Shown piece by piece: positions 22,974 through 35,122 of a stretch of DNA of 64,000 nt. The stretch lies in NCBI GenBank assembly GCA_947579665.1, contig OX388345.1:63045454-63109453 (forward strand), in the 5' to 3' direction. The notes below the pieces were generated by a model that ran no database searches, was not told the DNA's origin, and was given only the letters and a program-made list of their open reading frames with translations. The DNA comes from Sympetrum striolatum (lineage: Eukaryota; Arthropoda; Insecta; Odonata; Libellulidae). Numbering within the stretch: position 1 is the stretch's first letter; each line of letters starts with the position of its first letter. A program made the position numbers and the translations under genes.

Positions 22974-23740
22974 AATACATCTACATCTACATTAATACCC
23001 TACGCCTTTCGGCGTGTGGCAGGGGGTGTAAACACCAGTTGAATCTAAACTACTTCCTTATTCGGTTATTGTCGCGTATCGTTCGCGGAAAGAATGAATT
23101 TTAAAAACGATTCGTCCTAACCTCTATTTCTCTTAACTTACGTACATTATCGGATCGATCGGGGTACCAGGGGGGTTGCATGATACCGATTGTAACTCCC
23201 GAAAATGTACTTTCCCTGAATTTATTAAGCAATCGCAGCCTTGCTTCCAATCTCCTTTCTTTCAAGGATTCCCAACCTACATCTGAGAGCATTTTTGTAA
23301 CGCTTGCTTTTTTATCGTAGCATTTCTTAACGAAACGAACCGCTTTACGCTGCACTTTCTCGAGTTCACGGGTACACGTTTCATCTGCCGGATCCCATAT
23401 ACTTACCGCATTTTCCAGGTGTCTGGCCAAGGTAAAATAACATCGCTCTCTCACCTTTTCATCGCATTTAGCGGCAATACGCTTTACGAAGCCAAGCCTT
23501 TTACTTGCTTTGCCGCAGATTTTTCGAATATGCGTGCTCCAATTTAAGTTATTAGTAATGTTGATCCCGAGATATTCAACTGAATCTACTACTTTTATAT
23601 TAATTCCATTAATTTCGTACGGGTAATTTGGACGCAATTTTTTCTTTTCGAAGAAATTAACTACGGAGCATTTACCTACATTAATATCTAAGTCCCATTT
23701 AATATTTCCCCTAATGTTTGTTCTTCTTGGGATAGGTGTA
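22974..23740 (-). mobile_element. 5'-truncated CR1/L2-like retrotransposon
   Basis: On the minus strand the element holds the C-terminal quarter of an RT protein, then a 3' UTR with the TTTACACCCCCTGCCACACG block, a GC hairpin and a (GTAGAT)n-type tail at 22976..22990. A second, solo 3' end of the same family lies at 10193..10290. Everything upstream of about 23740 is missing. Confidence 0.82.
23065..23733 (-). pseudogene. RT C-terminal region (thumb), broken by a stop
   Basis: The frame reads KWDLDINVGKCSVVNFFEKK, then VEYLGINITNNLNWSTHI, SIWDP, RELEKVQRKAVRFV and DVGWESLKERR. All are typical of the region downstream of YADD in CR1/L2/Jockey-group reverse transcriptases. The open part ends at a TAA (23101..23103), but the family pattern continues past it as NSFFPRTIRDNN, so that stop is a nonsense change near the end. 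The catalytic domain is absent. Confidence 0.85.
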
Positions 23741-23744
23741 TGCT

Positions 23745-24660
23745 AAAAATGCTATAAAACTTTGGTGTGATTCCTTCTTTTCTAACTTGGCGGCAAATTA
23801 TAACAAAGCAATATTTGCTAAAATTTCCAACACACAAAAATACTAGAAAGTAGAAAGTAAGAAATTCTTAACCAGATATATCCGAATGGTGAGGTTGAAA
23901 ACAATGGTAGATTATTTAAGTATTCAGGATGGCATAATTTTTAGCAATTAATTTTGATTATCAATGTTTTTGATTCGCTCCATGAATGTATTCGATGATA
24001 TATCTGTTTAGTATTTCGTAAGCGTCCTTTTACATCACCATTTAATTTTTACCTCAAACATATGTAGAAATATAATGTAAAATGGGTGATAAATAGTTAA
24101 ATCCAACTCCTACTTATTATTTTTTCGACTACATTACTTAATTATCTCAGTATAGCCTCTATAAATACTAGTCATTAACATTTTAACTGATTAATAGTTT
24201 TACAATCTAGAACATTTTTTCTTTTAAGTGAGAATATGAAGAGAATCCCTTTTCACAAAATAAAATATTGCGTATGTTTCTGCCTACAAGAAATTATTTT
24301 AAAATTTAACCATAAAATAACTTTAAATTTTAAGCTCTCGCAAACCATGATAAATATTTTCATTCATTTACTATGTATAACTAATAATAGGGAGCCTCAA
24401 AATTTTATAATAATTATTATATATTGTATTGATTAATTAATATTCTTATTACTAAATTATCTTCTCTTTAATTATTCAAGCCCATTTTATATCGTAATAA
24501 ATTCTTGATCTTAAATTCTGTCTACCTACGGCTTGAAACGAGTAAATATCTAATCACATGCGTAGCAGCATTGACTTCAAAATATAATTAGGTCTTAAGG
24601 CGTGTATGATAGTTAAAAGGTTAAATTTCTATAATAATGGACTGAATAAGGGATTAATAC
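23745..24660. other. Non-genic stretch, nothing recognised
   Basis: Very AT-rich sequence with one 66-codon plus-strand frame (24236..24436) of low complexity. No repeat ends are visible. Confidence 0.45.
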
Positions 24661-24673
24661 AAACATTGGGAGA

Positions 24674-24940
24674 ATGATTGAAGATAGAAGTCATGGGGAA
24701 ACTTCGGCAAAAAGGAGAGCAAGATTTATTGGGCACACATTGAAGCACGTTGGATTCCTACAGTCTAGGAAGGAATGGAGGAGGCGAGGAATCACAGTAG
24801 CAAGACCTCGGTTGAATTACGAGATGCAGAGAACAGTAAGAGTTGATTCAGGAATTATGGAGGCATGAAGAAATTGCCTAGGGACTGGAGAGAAAGCTGC
24901 GAGAAAGTGCTTTCATGATTTGTGACTCTTGATGACGAAG
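24674..24940 (+). pseudogene. Remnant of an endonuclease-RT retrotransposon tail
   Basis: The plus-strand frame contains KRRARFIGHTLKHVGFLQSR and ARPRLNYEMQ. These match the usual C-terminal pattern R(K/R)xRWLGHxLRH..LL...EG...GRPRxxYxxQ of a widespread class of insect LINE proteins. A stop follows at about 24866, and a second short stretch resembles the usual ending. The catalytic part is gone. It belongs to a different lineage from the CR1/L2-like copies in the window, and to the same general class as the remnant at 46484. Confidence 0.6.
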
Positions 24941-25154
24941 TCTGTAAATAGGGACTCAAAATTCTGCGAATGCAAGAGAACGTTATACCGACATTGTGCG
25001 ATCCTAAATTCTTCGTTATGCCACACACGCATGAAAAAACGTATTTTATTCAATGCAAAAAATAAATAACCTAGATGAAAATGAACTTCACTTAATCATG
25101 AGGAGGCGTGCGCCTTAAACCCAGGTTAAATAAGAAGGGTAAAATCGATCAAGA

Positions 25155-25220
25155 ATGGTACTCAGTTTTCCAACTTTCCGGGCTAGTATTATAACCACTA
25201 AACAGCTATGTCAGGTCAAT
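25155..25220 (-). mobile_element. SINE-like fragment (tRNA-derived)
   Basis: The minus strand reads TAGCTGTTTAGTGGTTATAA, then ACTAGCCCGGAAAGTTGG. This is the same arrangement as at 8826 and 49590. The B-box side is degenerate. Confidence 0.45.
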
Positions 25221-25689
25221 TTCATTTTTGTTTGTAAATAACATAGAAAATATTTAACAAGATCTCACTTTAAGGTATGCTTTTGAGCTATTTTATGACA
25301 GGCTCATGGAAATGCTACAAAATCTTTACGGAAAAATATTTGAGATCTGTTCATACAATAAATCACCGGATTAAATATATTGAGAAAAGTCTAAGGGAGA
25401 TAGATATTTAATCCTTAAGCTATGGTTAACAAGCTAAATCACTAAATCACTTTGTTATTCTTAGAATAAGAAAATAGTTCCATGTAGTACAATTAAATAT
25501 GTAAAATCCCTCTGTATCTGTATTTGGTGGAGGCGTTTGTATATTGTTTACTTGACTTGTTTGACTTATTGAACTAATTGGGCGTATTGCTATTTTAAAG
25601 ATGTGTACTGTCCACGGGAGGTTTTGGGAGGGGTTTCCCTCCCGTCTTTGGGTGAATGCAGGACAGATTGTATTGTTATATCCCCCTCA

Positions 25690-25740
25690 ACCGTTGCCAC
25701 CTGGTATTAATACCGACTTGCAGCGTTTTGATAAATACAT
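25690..25740 (+). mobile_element. Retrotransposon 3' end (TGCCACC family)
   Basis: TTGCCACCTGGTATTAATAC, then CCGACTTGCAG and an ATAAATA tail, match the 3' ends at 40164..40232 and 60713..60765. An 8-bp inverted repeat (ACGGGAGG/CCTCCCGT) lies about 50 bases upstream. The coding part is not visible. Confidence 0.6.
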
Positions 25741-25744
25741 AGAA

Positions 25745-28700
25745 ATCAGCAACTAAAAAGATGAATTAGAATTTTTTGGCCATTATATACAATACATAAC
25801 TGAAATAACTTGTATAAGAAAAAAATTCGCAGGTGAAGGAGTTTTTAGTTACAGAAGTGAAATTTGAAAAGCACCACTTTTACTTGCGATCTTTTTGCGT
25901 CAGCAGTCATCTTTGCTGATTAAACTTTTCTTTCTGTGACTTCAGAGAGCGATTATCTCATTTTAGAGCTTGATTAATCCATTTCGTCAATTAAGTACAC
26001 TAATTAAGACAAAATGTACATGGTCCCCTGCAAGTCTTCATTATAATCCAGAGGTTCAATGCACCACGATATCTGTTATGCCGCAGTAAGCTCTCCCAGT
26101 TTGGTTTCTAAATCATCCCAAAGTAGTGCGAGATATAATAGCTTCCAGGACCTCGTCTTTATCTACTACATCCTCTTACACGCTTAAGCGTTCAGTAGCA
26201 AGTAAAGGGAAAGCGATATATATATACTGTTTACTGCTCTTGAGTTGCAAAGAAAAAAATGCATTTTAACTTTATAGGCATTATATGTCCATGGGGTGTT
26301 AAGCAATGAGAAAATGCATTTTTGCATTTAAGCTTTTCAATAATTTCCCATTTTTCACGTTTATATGAATAAACCACTTCACCAGAGGTGAAATTGCGAC
26401 AAAATAGTTTAATCTGTGATTGCAAAGCCGATGGAATATTCCGTATTTCATATTTCAATATAAATTCGTGTCACACCCACCATTGTAGCAAGAAACCCAG
26501 CATCTACTGCGTTTCCCGCGATAGCTACCGCGATATAATCACTGTAACTATAGTCTTCTAGCGAATGTTGCTTCAATATCTTTATTCAAATCTTACCTCT
26601 ACGCTTAAGAGAATTTTACAACCCGCACGCACGCACGACAGTGCGACTTATGTTTGCGAAGCTATCTGTGGCGAAGTGCAGCCCTTTATCAAGCACTTTC
26701 TAGGGTTATTAGATGCAGCTTACACGATGAAGCTAATAAAAGGACATCAAATCATTTAATATTTATGAAGAATAAAGGTAATACATATATTAGACGAAGG
26801 AGGGAAATTTAATTCCAAAAGCTTTTTGACAACTTAAATGGTCTAATGTAGCGAATTATGAAATCGTGTAATTTTCGTAACGCTTACTGTATCACATTTG
26901 AAAGAAATTCTGAGAACAACTCATTCCATATATATATTACTGGTTTACTAACATTCTTCTGCTTCCAGAAAATGCAACAGAGTTTCTTGAATTGAATTTT
27001 CTATAAAACGGAACATCGTTTCCTGAATTTGCACAACTTACTTATCTTTAAGATGACCCTAGCTTTTTAAAAGTATGCTGGACATAATTTCACATTATTC
27101 GGAGAATCACAAGCAAAATCCTTTCCGGATGTTCTTAGAGTCGGATTTTTAAAAAGAAGATATGCCTGGGAAAATCCGTGATTCTTATAACCTTACACAC
27201 ATCCTGCTACAGGAGGAGTTCTCAAACTTTCTTGGCTACCTATACACAATCTCATATTCAACTACTCCTGTGCAAAGGTGCGAAAAAATCCGATCTGATC
27301 GCCCGAGTTAAAAATTTCGATAGAAACGAGTGCGAGCAATAAAAGCATTTGGAATGAGAGATCGTAAGTGGATTAGACGGAGGAAGATGATGAAAATGGA
27401 GCCGGAATCCGAGAGGGGTACAAAAGAGAGGGGATCGCCCAAATCTTGAATTTGAGAACGAAAATAATTTACCCGAAAAAGAAATAAGGAGAAAGACGGG
27501 ACTGAGCTGTAAATCAATTCCGGGGCTTTCTATTCAAAAACTCTCTCACGCCGTGTTTCCTTTTCCCAAAGAAGAAAATTCCGCACTATTTTCTTCTTTT
27601 TCGATTAATTCCTGATCAGTTTACCCGATTCTGAATTTTGTTCCATTCTGCGCAAAAGTGGATACATTCCTCAATCGAATGGGGAAAAATTAAACGCATT
27701 AAGCAACTTACGATTTGGTGTACATTACAAGGAAAGGAAATAAAGACGTATGAGTCTACGAACTTTATTCCTTTGCAGCGAATTTAAGATTGTTTGCATT
27801 TTCTACGTAAGTATCAGAATCCTTATCTCAGTCTAAATATATTGATTGTAATCCGGTAGATATCGGGTAGATCTAATAACTAGAAAGTAATTCGAACGCT
27901 AATTATAGTTAAACATTTTAGAATTATTTATTAATTTTCCTTTTTAACATTTAAATGTTGATAAAGCCAATTAATTGTTTAAAACTCATTTTATGAAGCT
28001 TATTCGACATTTTTAAAATCAAAATACGCAAAATTAACCTCAACGTTATGGTAAGTTTCCATTCAAAAGAATAGCTACTCGTTAATATACTGTACATCTA
28101 TCTTTAGCATAGAAATCCTATTTTTCCTAATATCTGCTTTTTAACTCCTTGTTTTGTTATAGAAATATTCAGCAGATGATGAGCCAGTGAGTTGAAACCA
28201 TTTTTTCGGAGATAAATTTGCCATTTTACATTTAAAAAAGACTTCTACACATGCCAAAGAATTACACATATGGTAACGTCAGTATTTGAAAAAAAGTGGA
28301 GCGAAATTGAATAAATAGAGGATATAGGATAAATCAAGGTCTATGACTGAGGTTACAAATTCACAAAAATCATGATAAATGATGAAACGCATAAGGAGTT
28401 TATCTAAATAATTAATGAGATAATTAATGAGAATTATATACCTAAGGAGAAAATTACCTAATAATCATAATCACGTTAGTTAATCTGTAGGATATTTAAG
28501 CAAGATAAGAGACGGATGGAATTATATATATATAAATATATAATGAAAAAGTAATACCCTTCACTCACAATTATACAGCAATATACGAGTATATTCTGGA
28601 AAATACCAAATTAATGGAAAATTGATTGTCGAATGGTTTCTATTTTCAAATGGAAGTTAGTGTCAGAGGAAAATGTGGCTTGGTTATATATTAATTCAAT

Positions 28701-29310
28701 TAATTCAAAATGAATTGCATATATACTATATATATTTCTTCAATCAGAAAGCGCATTTTAGAAGTCATGAGACTTGATGAATAAAGTCATTAAAAGTCAA
28801 ATCCATTCCATACAATTAAAAAAGGCTATTAAAGAGAAACATTTTATTATCATTCGAAGCTTTCAGAAGTCATTAAATCCAAAAATATGCGATGAAATAA
28901 CCAATTTAAAATAAAGTTTAATCGATTTTTGTTTTATGTCAATGAATCTCTAAGCATTCTTGCGATCAAAGGACAAAAATAATAAACATAGAAATATTAA
29001 ATAGAACATTCACTTCTATTTACTCCACTATCATAATTACTTTACCTGAAATACACCTGTAATCAGTTAGCCTTATAATTTTAAACATATTTTCTGTATC
29101 CAGAGTAACTTCGGAAGCGAGTGACGCTGAGAGCAACATTTTTGAAGATATTTCGCTATGACTGGGCTCAGATATCGATCTTTTGTAGCAAAATTTCACA
29201 ATAAGTGTCCCGCAGAACCTCTGAATTCCGTAAAAAGATTAAGATGGTGCAAAATAAAAACTGTCTACAGAAAGAGAATAATAGACACTGCATCACTTGC
29301 CTGAGCAGGT
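25745..29310. other. Non-genic stretch, probably intron if the tectonic-like exons are real
   Basis: AT-rich DNA with a small GC-richer patch near 27300..27520. I searched the minus strand for a missing tectonic exon (FGNS-type motif between splice sites) and found none. Short open frames have no features. Confidence 0.4.
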
Positions 29311-29316
29311 CAACCA

Positions 29317-29366
29317 GATTAAAAAGAATATTGATTAAAAAGAATATTGATTAAAAAGAATATTGA
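29317..29366. repeat. Three exact copies of a 16-bp unit
   Basis: GATTAAAAAGAATATT is repeated three times head to tail, with no mismatch, at 29317, 29333 and 29349. It is a short minisatellite. Confidence 0.95.
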
Positions 29367-29369
29367 TCA

Positions 29370-32300
29370 TAACTGAATATAAGGTTTGGCCTATCTTAAT
29401 AACATCAACAAAGACAATTTTAATCATCTTTATTAATGTATGCTCACATTTTCCTGTTTTAAACAATAATAACTTTTTGGAGTTTTGCAACATTTGTTTC
29501 TTACTGAAACGGCTTCGTAAACAGATTTCAATTTAAAAGGCGTCTTGGAGAATTCTCGGAATACAAGAATTCACAAAAGATTAAAAAATTAAAGAAGAAA
29601 ATGACTGTGCTTATTCTAGCTTTCTAGTAAAAAGAGGAGATAAATATATGCCATGGTGTATAATCAATTTCGGATATATGCATTATAAAATAATGTTACG
29701 AATTATCCCCGTTGAAATATTGAATTATAAAATATTGTTATGAATTATCTCCATTGAAAGGGGAGAGAAAAATCTTGCAACTGCATATAAGAAATTTTGG
29801 ATTTATAAACAAATAATATTTCGAATTTTCACCGTTGTAATATTGTAAACATAACTCGTTGAATGGTGGAATAGATAGTGTCAGATATTAGAGTAAAGGT
29901 CGAAGATTAGCAGGCTCTTGCTTTGCTTGAATGGTTCGTTTTCAGAGGATACGCTTGCGGTAAATGGTCCCTTGTTCCGCTCTGGACGAACGCTCAGAAT
30001 GGGCGCTTCATATATAACGTCGCTAGAAAGGAAAAAAAAAACACCTCCCCATTATTTCCTCCCACAGTCCCTCCCACGAAACCCTCCTCCGCACCACCAC
30101 TGCGACCCTGGAAATCATCGCGCCTCCTGGAGTGCTTATTATTGAGTTGAACAAGGAGAGTGGAGGAAAAGGAAGGAAAAACAAAAGAGGGTCTCATCTT
30201 CGATATCTCATTCCCAAATTTCTCACTCTTCCTCCGGTATTGTCTGCGAACTGTAGATGATGGGAAGGTTTTTAATCCTGTACATCTCTTGCTATTCCTC
30301 GTCAGAGTGGAATAGAAGAAATACAAACTTTCAGCGAATTCAGTCGAAGCTTCAAGGAATACGAATTAAATCAAGATTTATTCAATTCATTCCTAAAAGT
30401 AGAATGTTCTTGATCTATGGGTGTGTTTCACCCATCGCACAAATATTGTTTTATTTAAAAAGTACCTCCTATTGTATACAATTTTCCAGAAAGTGACTTT
30501 GTATGCTTTTGCTGAAATTTAGTATGAAATGTGCACTTTTTGCGAGTAATTTTGCGATTTTCCAGGAAGCTCAAATGGCTGTTGTAATTTTAACAGACAA
30601 ATTACTTCAAGAATTACCACTTTCGCCGTTGATACGTAGATATTCGTACGCTCCTCTATGCAAACACATATCCTTCATATTAATCAATATCTATTCCTCT
30701 AACGACATAAAACATTTTCTTTGTTAGTGGCACTACCTTACACTCCATACTAAACCTTAACATGATTGATATGCAAAACTAACTAAATGATAATCTAATT
30801 ATATTTATGTATCCATTATAAAATATTATGCATGAACAATGAAAAAAATGTTAATGATATATCGAGAACTGAGTTGAGTAAGACGGAATGAATTTTAAAG
30901 AATGATTTTTTTCATTCGTATATGATAGATATTCGACTCTTGGTCTACATGGTTCTCTAACTATATTGAAGGAACCCCTTAAAATAAACATACATCATCA
31001 CTAATTCAGTAAGAAAAATTCAGCATTTTAACCTCAAACGGAAATAATTTTCTATAAATTTTCATCAATTCAAATGATATGCTGCAATAATCAGTACGTT
31101 CCATGATTCTGAAAGCAATTTTTTAAACTTTAAATCAAAAGCAGTACGATATCGACCTAGATAAATTCTTGTTACACGTGTTTTACAGTAGCAACAGGTT
31201 AGTTAAGCCTTACTAATGATATGAACAATGTTTATATATATTTTACCTTTGGAAGAGCAGAAAATAATCTATCATTATAAATATGCTATCATTTGAACAT
31301 AATAATACTTAGTTTACGGAAATACTGCGATGTCTTCCAATTTTTGCTTCAAATTGCCTTAATGTAATATTATAATTTAAGGGGAATTATTAGCCATTCC
31401 GTTGAAAATTAAGATATTTTTGGTGGTAAAATCATTACTTAGAGATACATTTTCAAACCAATTTTAACGACGATCAAATACGATTTTTCATCGCCAAAAT
31501 GCAAAAATACCTAAATTTGTCAATAAGCAGAGAATAACACTTTTCTATTCGTGCAGAATCGTGTTAAGAATACCATGAATACGACAAGACATTTTTAAGA
31601 GCCGGATTTATTAAAAAACGAGCGCATGTAGACTAGGAGAAATAAGAGCTCGAGGACATCCAGAATTACGTCCGAAAATGCGCACTTCATATTCCCTATT
31701 AATCTCATTTCCGCCGAGAAAATAATTAATCCCCCTAAGCTCGATTTATCGCCGCGTTTTTCATCCTCTCGGCGTAAGTGAAAAAATAAGTGAGTCGCGG
31801 ATGATATTCGCACACGCGGCAACACGAATTTTATTACCCTAAAATCCTTTCAATCCTCCAAAAATAAAACGGACTTATTTTCCAGTCGCGAGCGGCGTTA
31901 CGAACGCTCGCCTAAAATATTACGAATAAAGGCGGCTCCTAGCGGGAATTCCGTAAATCATCCTTCGCATCCGAAGCACCGTTTTTATTCGGAACCTCGC
32001 AACTTAAAACAGCGACCTTCATAAGCGGTCGAGAGTTTCGTTTGTTTTCGAGAGAGAGCTCTGTTTTCCAGTAGGGACTCAAAACGACGTCGTTTTGACG
32101 CAGGAGGTTAATGCATGAATTAAAATGGCGAAATCTGCGTCGGACGAATTCGAATGGGGCAGAAACAAAGGAGTCCTTTCGCGCGTGCATTAATGGCGGG
32201 AAAAAACAATCGTTCCGCTACGAATCGATAAACTCGGAGCTGTCGCATCCCTTGATGCCGGTTTGTTTTGCATGGAAACTAATGAACCTACGGACGCGGG

Positions 32301-33000
32301 ATCTTTGCAAATCAACTGGGATTAAATCAAAATAGAGGAAGAGCGGGAATTCTTAATGTATGTGGTATTAACGGAAGATCAGAGAGAAGGTAAAGATTCA
32401 TGAAATCCTTGATCAATCGCATATTTAACCTCCCAATGTCATTAGACGTACTATTACATTAGGCGTTATTCTTCACTTCATATACAAGTTTTATTTTCGT
32501 ATAATGAAATATCATATTCATATATTCTCATTAAGTTAGAGTTTTGTTTTGTATATAAGCGTGTTTGTATTTTATTGTTTCATATATTATATCAACGTTA
32601 AATCTAAGAACTTGCATTCCGAATTTTTCAACTGTGTTCATTTTTTAACAGCTAATAATTAACTGTCGGACAATTTACTTCACACAAATGAAAAATTAGC
32701 AGAAACATGTTTAAGAGGAGCGTAGTGTTTGCCCTGTATTTTTTGTTGGGCGAACTTAAAACATAATAAATAAATAAGTAACTTCAGAGAATTTTCTTCA
32801 CGTACTCCAACGTATCTGTCGCCTAAAAAGTTTCTATTTCTCACGTGATAAAAAACTTGTCATCGGTGAAATAAAGATAAATTTTGAAATCATCATTTAA
32901 AGTTAGTTTCGGGCTGATATCTTTCGCTTTGAATATTATGCTGTATGTTTGAGAGTGTAATTCGCGGAGAAAAAACAGCGGCTGCGAATAAACCTCATCA
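29370..33000. other. Non-genic stretch, probably intron
   Basis: There is a two-copy 42-bp repeat at 29683..29766 and GC-richer patches near 29990..30250 and 31590..32340. The latter contains the 20-bp palindrome at 32079. None of the overlapping open frames (29918..30326, 31595..32335) resembles a protein family I know. Confidence 0.4.
32079..32098. repeat. 20-bp perfect palindrome
   Basis: TCAAAACGACGTCGTTTTGA is its own reverse complement, with GACGTC at the centre (a bZIP-type site core). It lies in a GC-richer patch. A regulatory role is possible but not shown. Confidence 0.85.
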
Positions 33001-33002
33001 GA

Positions 33003-33064
33003 GCTTCAGTGGTTAGAGTCGCAGGACTGATTCTCAAATTTCCATTGCTGGGAATTGCCGCTCA
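33003..33064 (+). mobile_element. Possible degenerate tRNA-like SINE core
   Basis: GCTTCAGTGGTTAGAGTCGC resembles an A-box region, and GCTGGGAATTGCC, 35 bases later, resembles a degraded B-box arm. It lies about 100 bp from the tectonic-like exon. Weak. Confidence 0.25.
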
Positions 33065-33167
33065 ATGTATCTCTCAGAACGTAAATTCTATTATCTGCGC
33101 TACTGTGCACGATCGATTAGCTTTGTTAAATCGCTTCGGAGTTGAAAATAGGAGAGATTTCACTTAC

Positions 33168-33273
33168 CGTAAAGCCGAGCAGTTCCTGAATTCGTCGTAG
33201 GTCACTTCCACGGCGCACGATGAAGACGAATCGACCCCAAACAATACCGGGGTGTTCGAGCCGCAGGGGCTGT
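33168..33273 (-). CDS. Internal exon of a tectonic-like gene
   Basis: On the minus strand, TTCTCTTTGCAG (acceptor, just above 33273) is followed by 106 bp and then GTAAGTGA (donor, just below 33168). Both sites fit consensus well. The phase-fitting translation includes SPCGSNTPVLFGVDSSSSCA and VTYDEFRNCSALR. I recognise the tectonic (TCTN1/2/3) pattern C....(T)PVxFG....S.C.(L/V).....(N)C..L, which precedes the conserved YV..FGN region. Tectonics are secreted or membrane proteins of the ciliary transition zone MKS/B9 complex. The exon starts with two bases and ends with two bases of split codons. A second frame is also open, so the choice rests on the family pattern. A Helitron lies in the intron about 200 bp upstream. 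The GC content is clearly above the flanks, as expected for coding sequence. Confidence 0.62.
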
Positions 33274-33595
33274 CTGCAAAGAGAATGAAGTTATGAGGAA
33301 ACTTTGAAACTGCCTTCAAAAATAGATCAAAAGAAATTAAAAAGAACGCAACAAAACTTCTAAAGATGGAAACTTTCCATCAACATTCCCGAAGTAAGTC
33401 TCTAGTTCAACAAGAAAAGACTTAACTTGGTGGGACTCCATAACAATGGAGCAATTATTTTATTTTGAGATAATCTATATATATAATAAATCTGTAGAGG
33501 GGGTCGTGTCTGTACATTGATCCGATTTCAAAAAAAGTTGTATTGCTAGATACTGGGGTTGTTCCCGAGTCCGAAACAGGTTTTAGAAATTTTCA

Positions 33596-33596
<1 letters not shown>

Positions 33597-33650
<54 letters not shown>
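33597..33650. repeat. (GTCT)n microsatellite inside the Helitron
   Basis: About 13 uninterrupted GTCT units, in the 5' part of the Helitron. Confidence 0.95.
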
Positions 33651-34170
33651 TACAGCATCACTCAAAAACTATCCAACCGATTTTGATGAAATTTGGTATG
33701 ATGGTCATTTGTCATCCGGGGAGTGACATAGGCTACCTTTTATCCACCTAGCTGTCCCCAGTTCGTCCCCAGTCGGGGTCAAAAATCTATTTCACGCTAT
33801 AACTCTAAAGTTAATTATTTATAAAATTTCAAAATTTGTACGATATTAAAAGTCTCCCTAGCGCAAATGATAGGCTAATTTTTGTTGACCTAACTGTACT
33901 CGGTTCGACTCCAGAGGGTCGAATAGTTTCCATAAGAAATACATGGGAAGACATTTTTATCATTTGCACGGTACTTTTCTTTAATAAAATTAAATTTGAA
34001 ATAATGGTCCTTTGAAACTTAAACTAACACCAAAACAAAGGAAACAGAATAACGTTTTTTATTTTGGTCGTAGAATATTGCTTTCACTTCGAAGTTGTGA
34101 GAATTAGTAAGTTAAATACGAAAATTTTATGAGAATCTGATATTCTAAACAACCCGTCGTCAAGGCCAAT

Positions 34171-35122
34171 CTCGATATCTTTAAATTCAAATTCGTTAGC
34201 ATTAGCGCATCATCAACAACCAAGCTTTGTTTATAGCAACACCAATGTTTGTTGATTCTTTACGTGAAATGAATGGTCATCGTCGTACTAAATGAATTTT
34301 CTTTTCTCATATAAAGTAATTATAGCTTCTTAGCTTGGTAAGTTGATACCTTTTTCATTCTTATATTCCGATCTAAGTACTAATCGTTTCATTTAGCGTC
34401 CCACCGTGCATTTAATGAATCAATGAAGATCGTAGAAATATCCCTGAATTCAGTGATTGCTTCCATTGAAGTGTAAATAATTGGGCTTAATAAGCAGCAA
34501 GGAATGACAAGCCTTTTATAGCTGACTTGAAAGGTAAACGAATTTTGTACTTTTAGATATAGAATGGGAAATTAAACCAAGAAATATTTTATTGGATCAT
34601 CTATTGGTGTGTTTAAGTATAGTTACTGTCCACCTACATCCACCTACTCGATATCTTTAAATTAGAATTTAAATTCGTTAGCATACGCGCGACTGCAACA
34701 ATCAAGCTTTGTTTATAGCAACACCAATATGTATTGATTATTTACGTGAAATTAATGTTTATCGTCGTATCAAATGAATATTCTTTTCTCATATAAAGTA
34801 TTTATATCTTCTTAGCTAGGTAAGTTGATAAATTTCTCATTCTTAATTTCCGATCTAAATACTAATTGTTTCATATAGCGTGCCGCCGTGCATTTAATGA
34901 ATCAATCAAGATCGTTGAAATACCCCTGAATTCAGTGATTGCTTTCTTTGAAGTGTAAAGAATTGGAATTTAAGCAGCAAGGAATCTCAATCCTTTTATG
35001 CTGGACTGGAAAGGTAAACGAATTTTGTGTTTTTAGATATAGAATTGGAAATTAAACCAAGAAATGTTATATTGGATCATCTATTGGTGTGTTTAAGTAT
35101 AGGTACTATCCACCTATATCTT
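34171..35122. repeat. 476-bp tandem duplication within the Helitron
   Basis: The segment starting CTCGATATCTTTAAATT at 34171 starts again at 34647 and follows the same order to about 35122. Shared landmarks include CAAGCTTTGTTTATAGCAAC and GGATCATCTATTGGTGTG. The two copies differ at a modest number of positions. No open frame is conserved. Confidence 0.88.

Noticed and set aside
29101..29160. Short plus-strand segment VTSEASDAESNIFEDISL after a strong acceptor-like tract
   Set aside because: Only 18 codons before a stop, with no family match and no upstream exon.
30559..30724. Plus-strand frame after a TTTTCCAG acceptor-like site (EAQMAVVILTDKLLQEL)
   Set aside because: No donor or polyadenylation context and no family match, so it is probably chance.
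33597..33650. Regular (GTCT)n repeat considered as a CRISPR-like or coding repeat
   Set aside because: It is a simple microsatellite inside a Helitron. No spacer/repeat structure exists anywhere in the window.
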